In this document: positions 12,291 to 23,509 of the stretch, piece after piece | How the letters are laid out: each line of letters starts with the position of its first letter | How positions within the stretch are numbered: the first letter of the stretch is position 1 | DNA from: Camillea tinctor | Lineage: Eukaryota > Ascomycota > Sordariomycetes > Xylariales > Xylariaceae | Reading direction: 5' to 3' | DNA length: 64,000 nucleotides | Assembly (NCBI GenBank): GCA_022578605.1 | Contig: MU394134.1 | Coordinates: 98,568 to 162,567, forward strand | Made by a program: the position numbers and the translations under genes | Notes under the pieces: generated by a model | Seen by the model: only the letters and a program-made list of their open reading frames with translations | The model's database searches: none | What the model was told of the DNA's origin: nothing

Positions 12291-13741
12291 GGCTCGCTCC
12301 CGCTACGGAATGTCATCCACTGAAGTTAGCCAAGTAATGTCGTGTTATCGATGATAGTGTGGGATTTCTTGACGTTAGTAGCGAAAATGATTTATTCCAG
12401 ACTGGAATATCCGTTCAAATGTAACCAACTTATGTCGTGCTATGAATAGCATCCCTAAATATGGCCATGGCCATGGCTGATAGACATTTCACGTGATCAG
12501 GGATATGTAGAAGCAATACGCAGCTCATAACAATGTTGAAGTAGGGTGTTGATAGGTAAATAGGAATATCAAAATGTAGTATAAAATAATCGGCCAACCT
12601 TAGAAAGACCGACCCCGACCCCGACCTCGATGCTCCAGATCCCGGGTCCGAGCCGAAGATCAGATCAGATCAGATCAGATAAGACCAATTTATATAAATG
12701 AGCCGTTTTTCGGAAACATTTTCTCCTCCCCACTCGTCTCATGCCTCTAAAACCAATTACTACCCAGCTAGTAAACTAGAGACCAGCACTTGCTATTTAG
12801 TGGTAGGAAACTTGATTTGATCTCTTGTAGGCGAGTCCACAAAATCAATGACATTGATCATTGGCAATGTTCTAGCAACGAAAGAAAACATCGGAGGTAG
12901 GATTTCAAGTCCGCCCGTCCGTGCGTTGAAAAGGATGATTATCCAGGCATCTATGGAGCTATATAGACATGCTCAAGGGGGATATCTATACATAGTCAAC
13001 TTACTCATCCTATAGTGAATGAGTCATGCTGCGTAATATGACCTGATAATTGCTGCGGCGTATAAAGGAATAATAATGGGTATTATACGGGGAATACGAA
13101 ACCATGGTCAAGGACAAGGTCAACTTCGCGCCTTCGCGGCTCGGATGATGAGTCGGACCATTACTGCCGTGGCCCGTCTCTCCAATACACACTACTACCA
13201 CCCATCCATTGCTTTTTACGCTAGGTTACCTAGTTGATTCACTAGGTGGGTGAAGAGAACGGAGGCCGCGGCCGCGATCTCCGTGGCACCACCACCAAAG
13301 TCATCATCGTCATAGAGGGCTTCACGCTCACTACTACTAGACAGTTTAACACGGATAATCCGCGGGGCTTCCATCGTCGTCCGCACAACCCATTATCCCT
13401 TTTTTTCTGCCTCCATGGACCTTATGCAGAATGCAAAAGCTGGGATCTGTAGATGACCTGTCAGTCATTAGATATCGTCATTGGGGAAACAGTATATGAG
13501 ACACGTCGTCTATCCCTCACTCACCCTCTCTTCGTTGAACAAGACATCTTGTTATCAACTAAGCTGAGCACTAGTAACCACCAGCCTGACTTACAACATC
13601 GCCAAGCAACCAGGATATAATTATCAAATTAGTATACCCCTTTCTTAATTAGCAGAACACACTCCCCTATATCACCTGTATACACTCCTCCAATATTTAA
13701 AGAGAGGTAGAACCCACTCCTCTAAGAAGAAGAAGAAAACA
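12291..13741. other. Intergenic region between hmgA and a FAD monooxygenase gene
   Basis: No gene seen. It contains a short pentanucleotide array of GATCA units (about 12659-12680) and GACCCC repeats just before it. A purine-rich AAGAAG leader directly precedes the next ATG. Confidence 0.5.
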
Positions 13742-15097
13742 ATGCCTCTCGAAGTCCTCATCGTCGGCGCCGGCGTCGCGGGTCCTGCTCTCGCGACCCT
13801 GCTCCTGCGCGCTGACCCTTCACACTCCATCACCATCATCGAGCGGGCCGCCAAGCTGCGACAAGACGGGTTGCAGATCGACCTGCGGGCGCAAGGTCTC
13901 CCAGTCGTGCGCAAGATGGGTCTCATGCCCACCCTGAGGCAGCACGTCGTCGCTGAGGACGGGTTCGCCATCGTAGACGCCCAGGGCCGCGTATGGGGCA
14001 GCATCGGCAAGAACGACTCAGGCCGGGGGCAGCAGTCCATGACGAGCGAGTGGGAGATCATGCGCGGGGACCTGGTGCGCGTGCTCTACGACGCAAGCCT
14101 CGCCGAGAGCAAGAAAGCCGCAGCCAGCGGCAAGGGGGGAGGCGTGAAGTACGCGTTCAACACGGCGATCACGGGCCTGTACCAGGACCTCCGCGCCGAC
14201 TCCAAAGTCACCGTCACTCTCTCGGACGGCTCCGAGCGCAGATACGACCTCGTCGTCGGCGCCGACGGCCAGTGGTCCAAGACCCGCCGCCTGCTGTTCG
14301 GCGAGGACGCCAGCACCGCCATGTTCCGCCCGCTGCACCTCTCCATCGCGTACTACACCGTGCCCCGCGACCCGTCGTCTACCGACGCTGTCGCGAGGTG
14401 GTGCTCGCACCCGGGGCGCCGCAGCGTGGTCACGCGCGCGGCGTGCGCGCCCTCGGCGCGGGACAAGCCCCCGCGCACGCAGGTCTATCTCGCGCACTAC
14501 ATGCCCCCAGCATCCTCGACCCCCGCGAAAGGGGACATAGCACAGCGGGCCCGCACCCGCAGCCCCGAGGACCAGAAACGCGCGTGGGCACGCGCGTTCG
14601 CGGACCTAGCGGGAAGCGACGACGTCGTAGCCCAGCTGGAGGACGCCGGCGACTTCTACGCGCACGAGATCGGGCAGGTCAAGTGCGCGCGCGTGGCCGA
14701 GGGCCGCGTCGCGCTGCTGGGCGACGCGGGGTACTGCCCCGCGCCGGTCACCGGCATGGGGACTACGAACTCGCTCGTGGGCGCGTACGTGCTCGCTGGG
14801 GAGCTGGCGAGCATGAAGCGGAAAGGGCAAGGGGATGGGGAGGGGGAGGGCGATGTGGTCGCGGCCCTGGAGGCGTACGATAGGGTTGTGAGGCCGTACG
14901 TGGACGAGGCGCAGAAGCTCATGCCGGGCATCCCGTGGATCGCGTACCCGGAGACCTGGTGGGGAGTGCTGCTGCTGAACTTGGTGTTTAGGTTGTTGAC
15001 GTGGTTTAGGATTATTGACTTGTTCGTGAGGCTCATGCCCGAGGATAAGGGGGGGTTGGCGATACCGGAATATCCTGAGTTGAACCTGGAGCCGTGA
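13742..15097 (+). CDS. FAD-dependent aromatic-type monooxygenase (UbiH/PHBH-like), intronless
   Basis: A single 451-residue frame. The N-terminus carries the dinucleotide-binding motif GAGVAGPAL (residues 8-16), followed by the acidic end of the second strand (IIER). A DG motif, DLVVGADGQWSKTR, lies in the middle, and the second FAD motif, VALLGDAGYCPAP, near residue 330. This order defines the class A flavoprotein monooxygenases, which hydroxylate or epoxidise small molecules using NAD(P)H and oxygen. The C-terminus has a hydrophobic stretch (WWGVLLLNLVFRLLTWFRII) that could touch a membrane. The gene is strikingly GC-rich, with long runs of CG-ending codons, unlike its neighbours; overlapping antisense frames result from that bias. 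The substrate cannot be read from the sequence. It follows hmgA on the same strand about 1.45 kb downstream, which hints at, but does not prove, linked aromatic metabolism. Confidence 0.85.
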   Translation: MPLEVLIVGAGVAGPALATLLLRADPSHSITIIERAAKLRQDGLQIDLRAQGLPVVRKMGLMPTLRQHVVAEDGFAIVDAQGRVWGSIGKNDSGRGQQSMTSEWEIMRGDLVRVLYDASLAESKKAAASGKGGGVKYAFNTAITGLYQDLRADSKVTVTLSDGSERRYDLVVGADGQWSKTRRLLFGEDASTAMFRPLHLSIAYYTVPRDPSSTDAVARWCSHPGRRSVVTRAACAPSARDKPPRTQVYLAHYMPPASSTPAKGDIAQRARTRSPEDQKRAWARAFADLAGSDDVVAQLEDAGDFYAHEIGQVKCARVAEGRVALLGDAGYCPAPVTGMGTTNSLVGAYVLAGELASMKRKGQGDGEGEGDVVAALEAYDRVVRPYVDEAQKLMPGIPWIAYPETWWGVLLLNLVFRLLTWFRIIDLFVRLMPEDKGGLAIPEYPELNLEP

Positions 15098-17713
15098 GTT
15101 TTGGATAGGAAGGTTTAGGGGATGATCTATGTGTGTAAGTTGGTTTGTTGGTGAGTTACGTGTACGGCGTTCTTTCACTCATCTCATTCTGGGTATTCGG
15201 GAGTTTGCTCTTCGTAGGAGTTCGTCTTGGGAACAGGTTCTCATCTCCGCGTAGTTTACGGGGGGTTTCTTTCCCCAAGTAGCTAGACCAAAGGTATTCT
15301 TTATAATATCATAATTCATCTCAAAGGGGGGTAGAATCGATTCTGTCTCTATTGTTAATCTTAGACCTTTTCAGTCAAACTAATTCTGTCCCGTGACTTG
15401 TTTTCCACTCTCCCCGGTGATAATAAAATGCAAATATTACGTTTCCATCACCAACAACCCCTATCTCCCTTAATCTATCTAGATGTATGCTCTGCCCCCA
15501 ATGCTAAACCTTTCAACAAAGAACCGTCGGAGATAAATATGTAGATATGTTGATCACGCCTCCAGTATCAGGTCATAAATAGAGAAGGTCCACATGGTCC
15601 GGGGAGAAGAGAGCGGATTTTACACAAATGCCTAGTTATCGCGTCTCTGCCTAGGGCACTGTGCCGTAAATATCATGTCATTATTCTCTTCATTCGATAG
15701 CAGACATGTCTCCCCTTGTGACCCATGGTCACAGACTCCGCAACCTATGTCTTCGCCTCTACCGAGCAGGCAGTGACATCCTTTCTAGTTGACCGGCCTC
15801 AACACTTTCAATCCCGTCGGTGATGTAGTTTTCATCGGCGACCTCTCCTTGAGACATAGCATTGGTCCATGACCGATGCTCGCTACACGTCAAAGAAAGT
15901 GACGAGTAGTACTAAGATAAAAAGTAAGGATGTTCAATGGTGATAAGACATTCAAGAAAGCAGGTTGGTGTTTACTTAGTTCTAACGCCTCGAACGCCTA
16001 CAAATTCGGCACCGTTATGACGACTACTTCCGCTGCTGCTAGTCACACCGCTATATCTCTCTCATTGTCTCTGACAAAATAGACATCTGGCGTCATGATG
16101 CAAGTCATGTGAACGAGACGCCATGCAGCCTTTGCTGTATCCAGCACCTAGGATTGAAAATAGGCACCTAGGTTAGGTTAGTGCACATGCATGAACAACC
16201 GCCTCTCTTATAACACAATCCCCGGACATTAATTTCTCTTGACGTTTAATATGGGACCGAACCACCCAGCACTCCGGTTTCGTTGTCTTCCCGAAATAAC
16301 ACCCGATAAGGCTGCTGCTTTTAGTGTACTGCATTAGCTGCATAGTTCTTTTTCCAGGCATCATTTTACACCGAAGGGCTGGGTCCCGTTGGCGTGGCGG
16401 GGGTCGGCGGCGTAGAGCCTCATATTCCATACCCCTGGATTTTCTTTTCCTTCCTTTCCCTGGGCTTCATGATCCTCAACGATCAACTAACATACAGGGA
16501 ACCATATCATATAAGCTGACATTCACCGACGAGGACCCACGTCCACGGAACGGGCGCAGAGGTCGGGCTGTGATTGGCCAATTGGAATTTTCAGCTTACC
16601 TGTATACCATGTAAATAGGTTTCTTCTACACAAAATGGCATGTTAGGGTGAGGGAGAGTATGATGCGAATGTCTAGGAACCCCCAATTATGTGGAATCAC
16701 CTCCCCTGTGGCGTGCTGATCGAACAACATACCTGACATGAATCATGATAGCCCTGTGCTAGCCAGGGGGTACAAGTCAGTCAGTTCTAACGTTGGGCAT
16801 CAGTGGTGGAAGTAGTGGTTGTGATGATGATTGGGTGGCCCCCCTTATCAGGCCGAAAAGAAATTCCCGTCTCCAATTGCACAGCATTCAGCTAATGCGC
16901 TGCACCGAATTGGTCAAAGGTCAGTTGTGTCGTTCACCGGCCACACAGCGACGGATTTCTTCGCCGGTTGAAGCTAGAAAATACAAGCGGACCGATAGAA
17001 CAAAGAGGCTGCGGTGTGCACGATCGGGTGGAACAGTCACAATACATTGTTACCGTTGCTAGAAGGCAATTAGCCTCGATGTTGCTTTTTTGCCATAGGT
17101 ATTGACGTATGGTACATAGTTGACATACGTAATAAGACGGGAGACCGCAAATTCTACCATCATCAATATACGCCTAGATCCAATAGGGAATTCCCCGAAA
17201 CTTGAACTTGGTAAGCAAGAGTCCGGTATAATGGAATGTGCTAAATTGAGCCGGTCAGGCTTTTTTATATAGATGATATCACGTGATGTTTTACACATGT
17301 ATTATATAGAGAGTCTAGGTTAAGGGAATGGTATAGATCGTAAACAATTAACCAATCGGTTGACATAGAAGGGTCATGTAACACAATTCCTTTGGGAATT
17401 AAATATAGATATAGTTGTAACCATAAAATAAAATTGGGGAATTCATACGTGAGTATGTTATGAGTAAAATCTACCAGGTATATATAACGCTAGAAAGAAA
17501 GAGGAACCAAAAAAGGAAAAAGAAAAAAAATAAATAAATAGGTATACAAAAAAAGGAAAATGAGCCGCATCCCCAATTACCGACAAGTGATTATAGTACC
17601 CGAGTATAGCCATCTCGGTGGGGGGGGAGGAAAGTGGGGAGAAGGAGGAGGAAGGGGAATTATATGGTAGATCGTAGCGGCTATGCCCTTTTTCCTTTTG
17701 CAGTCCTGACTCC
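15098..17713. other. 2.6 kb intergenic region
   Basis: I see no gene on either strand. The open frames are short, with no domain. The palindromic word ACCTAGGT occurs at 16167-16174. The right part contains A-rich tracts (about 17510-17560), which form the 3' flank of the terpene cyclase gene. Confidence 0.5.
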
Positions 17714-18862
17714 TTACTTGTTCTGCCTAGGCATAACATCGCGACATTTCTCCCCAAGACCCAACTCTGCCAACCTATAGCGTTCCGATGTGGTGTGGAA
17801 CCTCACGAACCCCATGATGTGGTCGTGCATTGCCTGTGCGTAAGGCTCCCTGCCGCGCAGGATAAGCTGGATACGCCGCACACACTCCACATCTTCCTTG
17901 ATGATATCCTGGAGTGTGCTGAATACATCTTTCCCGGTGTAGTTGGCCCGTACATGGACGTAATTGTCCTTTTCCCCGGCTTTCTCTTCCTTATAGAATC
18001 TGACGGTTGAAAATCATGTTAGCGCTGCTGCTGTGTGTTTTAACTACGGCGAAAGGGAGGGGGGCTCAGGATACTCACGATAATATGTCGTTGGTGAAGC
18101 ACAGATATTTGTTCATATCTGATATACACTCCATAAATAATGACATGTCCGGGCAGCGATCCTTGGGGAAGGTGAGCAGTGCAAACGCCTCTGCAACCCC
18201 AGTCTTGTCGCGTAGATACCAAGCCCAGTTCTCACCCCCGACTGTGGGCTTCATCCTTAGCACCTCGGATCCTTCGAGCACGTTGGCATTCGTGAAGTTG
18301 AGCGAGGAAGTAACGATGAAGTTGGCTACGCGAGGCGCATAAAACTTGAACGCCAGTAGTATTATATCAGCCCATGCCTGGGCCAGGAGCGAGTGTTGCT
18401 TCAGACCAGCGTGGAATCGATGTATGAAGTATTGCCATTCCTCAGGGTCTCCCTGAGCGCTGTCATCTACCATGACCGAAACCCACGTGTAGATACCAAT
18501 GTATATCCGGGTCTCCAGGGAATGCCCCGGGAAGCAGAACTAGCGAAAGAGAGTTAGTGTTGAGCTTTTTATCGATTTTGTGTATCAAGTCTCACCCGAG
18601 CGTAGTATAATCCGGTTTTGAAGGCGTGCCACGCGCGTGAGCCTTCAGGGTATGGGATCCCTATAATAGCGGCCTCTTCATGCATTCCTTGAATGAGATC
18701 GTTGATGTCATTGTCACAACCTGAGTCGGCCCAGTCATATCCTATGAGAGACCTGAACTGTTTCATCAGTGGTCTGAGAATATGTTCAGGTTCTCTAGAC
18801 ATTTTCGGTTTAAATTCCGAGCTTGGGAGCTGGGGGACTGAGTCAAGTAGAACCGAAGGCAT
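17714..18862 (-). CDS. Trichodiene synthase-family sesquiterpene cyclase
   Basis: Exons (minus strand) 18862-18596, 18539-18079 and 17999-17714 join in frame to 337 residues. The donors are GTGAGA and GTGAGT and the acceptors GCTAG and GTCAG. The aspartate-rich metal-binding motif is VMVDDSAQGDPEEW, where trichodiene synthase has DDSKDD. The second Mg site is NDILSFYKEE, the NSE triad N-D-x-x-S-x-x-x-E, and it spans the second splice junction. TSERYRLAEL matches the conserved RY region near the C-terminus. Enzymes of this all-alpha family cyclise farnesyl diphosphate to a sesquiterpene hydrocarbon such as trichodiene or longiborneol. At 337 residues it is somewhat shorter than trichodiene synthase (about 375-385), mostly at the C-terminus. 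All catalytic motifs are intact, so it is probably active; the product is unknown. Two P450 genes and FAD enzymes nearby fit a sesquiterpenoid cluster. Confidence 0.88.
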
Positions 18863-21650
18863 TTTGGTTGTTAGTGTAGTTGCTGGTGTTCGTTACTGAA
18901 GCTGTACTTGATGTGGTTATGAAAAGAGTTGCTGAAGGGGGATGATGACTTGGTAAGATGGTTTGAGAGATGTGGTGAACGTTCAAGGAGGATATAAACC
19001 GGATCTTTATATATGATTGCTTTTAGGTATGCTAATATTTGCGGCGTAGTCTACGAGGATGATGTTTCACCTGTTATACTGACCGGTGTAACATACACGG
19101 CCTCCTCGAATTCACCTCCTGTCATCGGATCTTTCTCAGTTGGTCCAGAGGCGGGAGTGTGTATGCGTAGCACATGTAATAGACATTTGAAACTACTAAC
19201 ATAGTGGCACAGCAGGCCAATGGGCTCGCATCAACCTTGACGATCCAGAAAAAGACGATATCAGAATAAGACCCCATATTAGGTTTTCCTTCGGTCTTCC
19301 CTGCCGCCTGGGTGTACCGAGTCTATTCCAAGAGCTGTGCCGTCAGTTCGGTAGCTTGCTAAGATTCTTAAATTCCATAGCGGTCTGGCCTGGGTCATCA
19401 ATAAGTCTGTCATGGGCCAGCTGACTAGAAAGGTGCGGTCAGCTAACATGCTGATGTTCAAACGGGACCTGGAATTTTGACTAAGCCACGCTCTTTATAA
19501 CCAATTGAATTTCTTATGAGTCACTTTTAAGATGAATAGAAACAAAAATTGCTAAGAAACTATCTTCAAAGTTCCCTATTAGGGAGTTTGGTCATCCCGT
19601 ATTATTGCTCTGCCCTGAATTTACCATCTTGACTTCTTATCTTATCTACAGCCCCAAATTGTCTTGAAATATCTTCGTTTTCTCTCTCTCTTAGTTGATT
19701 ATATTCAAAGTTAATATTAACGTAACTATCTAGGTAAGTTACAGTCTATTTCACGTTCCTTGGAGAGTGCCGTATATATTTGCTCACATGATTCTCATAC
19801 TAGTGACAGTACTTCTAATGTGTGAATACTTGAAAGTTTAGGAAACGCATCTTCAGAATGCCAAAGTAGTATGGGAAATTCTACACAATAAACTTAATCA
19901 TTGTTTTCTCTCTACATTGAGAAATACCTAAGGACAATTAATTCTTTAGAATTTGGTGATTGGGTACGACCCAAGCTGATGGCCCCGGATCTGACTAGTG
20001 TGTCGTTTCCAATTTTATCACTATGGTATTGAAATAGCTTGGAGTATATAATAGCCCCTGGTAGATACCCACAACTAGAGTGGCGTTTCCTTTCCATAGG
20101 GATAGAATAGAAATAACCAGCTCCATAGAGCTTGAAATGGAAGAATAACGCTGCTGACGACATGCGGCTCTCGGGGTTGACTGCTGGTAGCTCCGTATGT
20201 GGATCGTGGGTTAAGTGGGGTCAGGAGTATCCTGAGATGGACGGAGAGCGTTCACTCTGATAGGTATGCTAATGAACATATCACATGCACGAGCTTTCCA
20301 TACGGAAGCTTCCAACAGTCGACGGCTGTAAAATGACGTCCGCCCTTTCAATCATAACCTTGTCGGTTCAGAATATATCTCCTCCTGCAGTTGACCGTTG
20401 ACTAGAAGCTCACTCACGCCTTAATGTCTTGTGTGGGGTTACTTTGCCGTGAGAACACCGAAAATTCAGGTATCACACCGATTACTTAGGTTGAAAACGG
20501 TTGGTCGCGGTCCTGATTACCTGCAGATGAGTTCCCATCTCTCTGACTAATAATCGCAAACTTATACGCGAAACGCCGTTTTACAAGCAGCTGGAATATG
20601 CTACATACTCCGCTGAGCCCCGGAGCGGAGGAACCGAGGCCCCTGCTGCTTGTCTACATCATAATCAATGGGCTCAGCCACAGAACTGCAAGACAAAGAG
20701 AGAGAGTAGAAGAAGCAAAAGAAGGGGTACAGCGGCTTCTCTAGCTCAACACCACCTGGAGACACCGGTTCGGTACAGTCTGACATCTTAACAGCCTATG
20801 TACTTCGGACCGAAAAAGCGGATAACAATCATAAGTGACTAGACACAACATTAGTCAAAATACACACGTACTTGTAAATACCTTGCATTAGCTCCCCCTT
20901 TTATCTCCGAGTTTACTTATATTCGGACGAAAAGACAGGCCATTTCAGCAAGCCATGTTTCTTAAACGACATCAGTGTACAACCTATAATCAGAAATAAA
21001 AATGTGCCCTTTCTATTGCATTTGTGTTTACTAAGTCGGTTTGGCTACCTGAAATCGAACGATGTTAAGTTGAAAGTTATCTCAACCCCTCCTCTCTCCT
21101 CTCCCTTCCCGAAAAATCTGCAACAAGCCAATAATAATCCGATTTCCAGTTGGAGCACATCAACAGAGCGATGGTAATTTTCATTTGCCACTTCACAACA
21201 GCTTATAGAACAACAGGAAGCGTCCCCGATACATTGCTAGCTACGCCATCGCGGCAACTTAGCTTAGCTTAGATCTCGGTGACTTCTCTTCATGGGTTTT
21301 CACATGTCGACAGAATGATGTATTATCAAGAAATATTTTGATTTCAAAGCTTATCGTCTTGTGCACTCCTATTATAGTGCACACTACATAAAAAGCAAAA
21401 AGAGCTAACCGTGAGGTATCATTGAACCTCGACGGAAGAGCGTTTCAATTTTCGGGTTATAAAGCTAGTTTAAATATAAATGGCATATCAATTGATTATC
21501 GTACATTCATAAACATAAACGTTAACCCTCCCCAAACACTAATTGTGATAATTGATAATAGTAAAGGCCGTAGAGTTTGTCCATAGAGCATGTGAGAGAA
21601 GGGGGAGAGGGTCTACTCCTAACCCATACGTCTCATTCTAAATACCTACT
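18863..21650. other. 2.8 kb spacer between the terpene cyclase and the first P450
   Basis: It contains the promoter of the cyclase at its left end. I do not see a complete gene. A GC-balanced patch at about 19080-19470 looks more gene-like than its surroundings, and one minus-strand frame (about 19279-19461) stays open for 60 codons, but I recognise nothing. It might be a relic. Confidence 0.45.
19005..19013 (-). promoter_or_regulatory. Possible TATA box of the terpene cyclase gene
   Basis: On the minus strand this reads TATATAAAG, about 145 bases before the cyclase ATG at 18862. The position and sequence fit a core promoter. There is no transcript evidence. Confidence 0.4.
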
Positions 21651-23509
21651 CTACTGCTGGGGAGCGGCCTCTTTCAGGCGGCACATGAGCGGCTTTCGGT
21701 CCCATATGACATACACGTTCTGATCTGTCCACTCAGGGCCCTCGTCAGTCTCTATGTCGAAGTTGAACAGTATCTTAGAGATTAGCAGCCTCATCTCGTG
21801 CCAGGCCATGTTCATCCCCAGACAATTGCGTGGTCCAACGGAGAATGGCTGGTGCGACTCGCGGTTGTCATCCTTGTACTCCGGACTGCCGAGCCAGCGC
21901 TCGGGCACATACTGATCGGGATTCCTGATTGATAGAAAAATGCGATTACACGTAGTTAGCCCATATTCGTATTTTCTTTTCCCTTTTTTACGGCCGAGGC
22001 TCTGTGCAGCACTGATTGGGGGCGTGCGCCGTGCAAGAGGTATAAGGACGAATTGGGCGTTGCGTAGCTATGGATGAACTTACTTGAAATTGGCCGGAGA
22101 GCGGTACGTTGCCGTCTGGTGTACACTTACACGCGTGCCCGCAGGAAGCCACTTGCCTAGTACGAAATTGCCCCCCTCAGGTATGATACGAGGCACGCTC
22201 GAGGGAACTGGCGGGTAGATCCGCAATCCTTCCCGAATACCTGAAAACATTAGCCGTAAGCATTAGCCAAAAAGCCGTTCAGCGCCGATCAGGGGTGAGG
22301 CCGTCAGGACTAGTAGCTTACATGCGTTAAGGTAGGGCAGGGCAGCCAGAGCCTCAAAAGTGATCTCTTCGTTGCTTTTGAACCTGCTGCGGATCTCGTC
22401 GGTCAGGATCTTAGTCTTGTCCGGGTTCTTGGTAAGGTAGTATGTCAAGCCAGTGAGTAGAGAGGCTATGATGACATACTTAGCAACGTCCTTTTGTCAA
22501 AGCTGGGGGAAATTAATCAACCTACACGTCGTCTCCGTACCAGCTGCCATGAACAGCTCGGCGTTAATATGCATATCTGCAAGGCTGAGCTGATTAGAGT
22601 CGATCACAAATTTCCAGAGGTCTTGCTTGTCGGAGCCCTCCTTAAGGCGTTTGTCGACGCGGCTCGTTGTGTGATGAAAGTGATCTAATCGCATCTTCGC
22701 AATCGACTTCGGTTCGACGAGGTTGTATATCTTTTCAATCAAGGGATAGTATTGGATGAATTGGAGTAAAGGGAGGCACTGTCGACCTTAGTTAAAATTG
22801 AATGCAATAAAGGCAGTTTTCAGATTCTTACCCTAAGCCACTGGAAGATTGTTGCGACCCACGACGGATCTTCACCCTCAAGCAAACCGAGCGATTGCCC
22901 AAAGGCCAGATCCGCCATAACATCGAATGTCGTGAAGTTATATAGTTGGGTCATATTGAGCGTTTTCTTTTGACGAGCCACGGCAACCATCTTATCCGAA
23001 TAACCCTGAAAAAGAGACTCCTGGGCCTTCAGGGCCTTTTCGGAGAATGCTGGAGAGAACACACGTCGAACAGCAGCATGCCGTTCTCGGTCGTTTATTA
23101 TTAGGATATGTTCAACGCCATTCGGCGATGGATTATTATATTTGGGGTCCTTTTTGTTTTCCTTGGAGCCCTTTGATGCACCGTAGATGTCCTTCCAGGC
23201 GCGTCCGTCGCTATAGCTCAAGTCATCCGGCCCAAACCTGACAATAGTACCGTATGTCCTGTGGAGTTTGGTCATCCATCGGACCTGATTACCATTTAGA
23301 CATGCGATCCAATACGGCATTCGAGTGATAGCGCAAAGCTTCGGACCTGGATAAGTGTGAAGTGGATGAAAGTAAAGGGAGTACAAGGCAGAGGAGGCAA
23401 AGTACACGAGGACTATGGCCACTGCGGCAGTCAAAGCCGTGACTCCGGGTGTTGCCATATCTTTGGCAAGCCAAAGAGGCATTTGGGCCATACCCACGAC
23501 CGTGAACAT
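21651..23509 (-). CDS. Cytochrome P450, CYP65/isotrichodermin C-15 hydroxylase-like
   Basis: Five exons (minus strand) 23509-22832, 22778-22526, 22465-22322, 22240-22084 and 21924-21651 keep frame at every junction and give 501 residues, a normal microsomal P450 length. An N-terminal membrane anchor (about residues 20-45) is followed by FHPLHTYPGPKL. The oxygen-activation helix is AAGTETT, the ExxR motif lies in REGLRIYPP, the meander has PERW, and the haem loop is FSVGPRNCLGMN with the cysteine ligand. The overall pattern resembles fungal CYP65-type enzymes, including the trichothecene enzyme TRI11. The reaction is probably hydroxylation of a terpenoid or aromatic substrate in the endoplasmic reticulum membrane. 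It lies about 2.8 kb upstream of the cyclase on the same strand. Alternative Met codons at residues 7 and 10 could be the true start. The subfamily call is from memory and less sure than the family call. Confidence 0.88.

Noticed and set aside
13993..15178. Long Arg/Ala-rich open frames on both strands over the FAD monooxygenase
   Set aside because: They arise from the high GC content of the gene, which removes stop codons in other frames; none has a domain.
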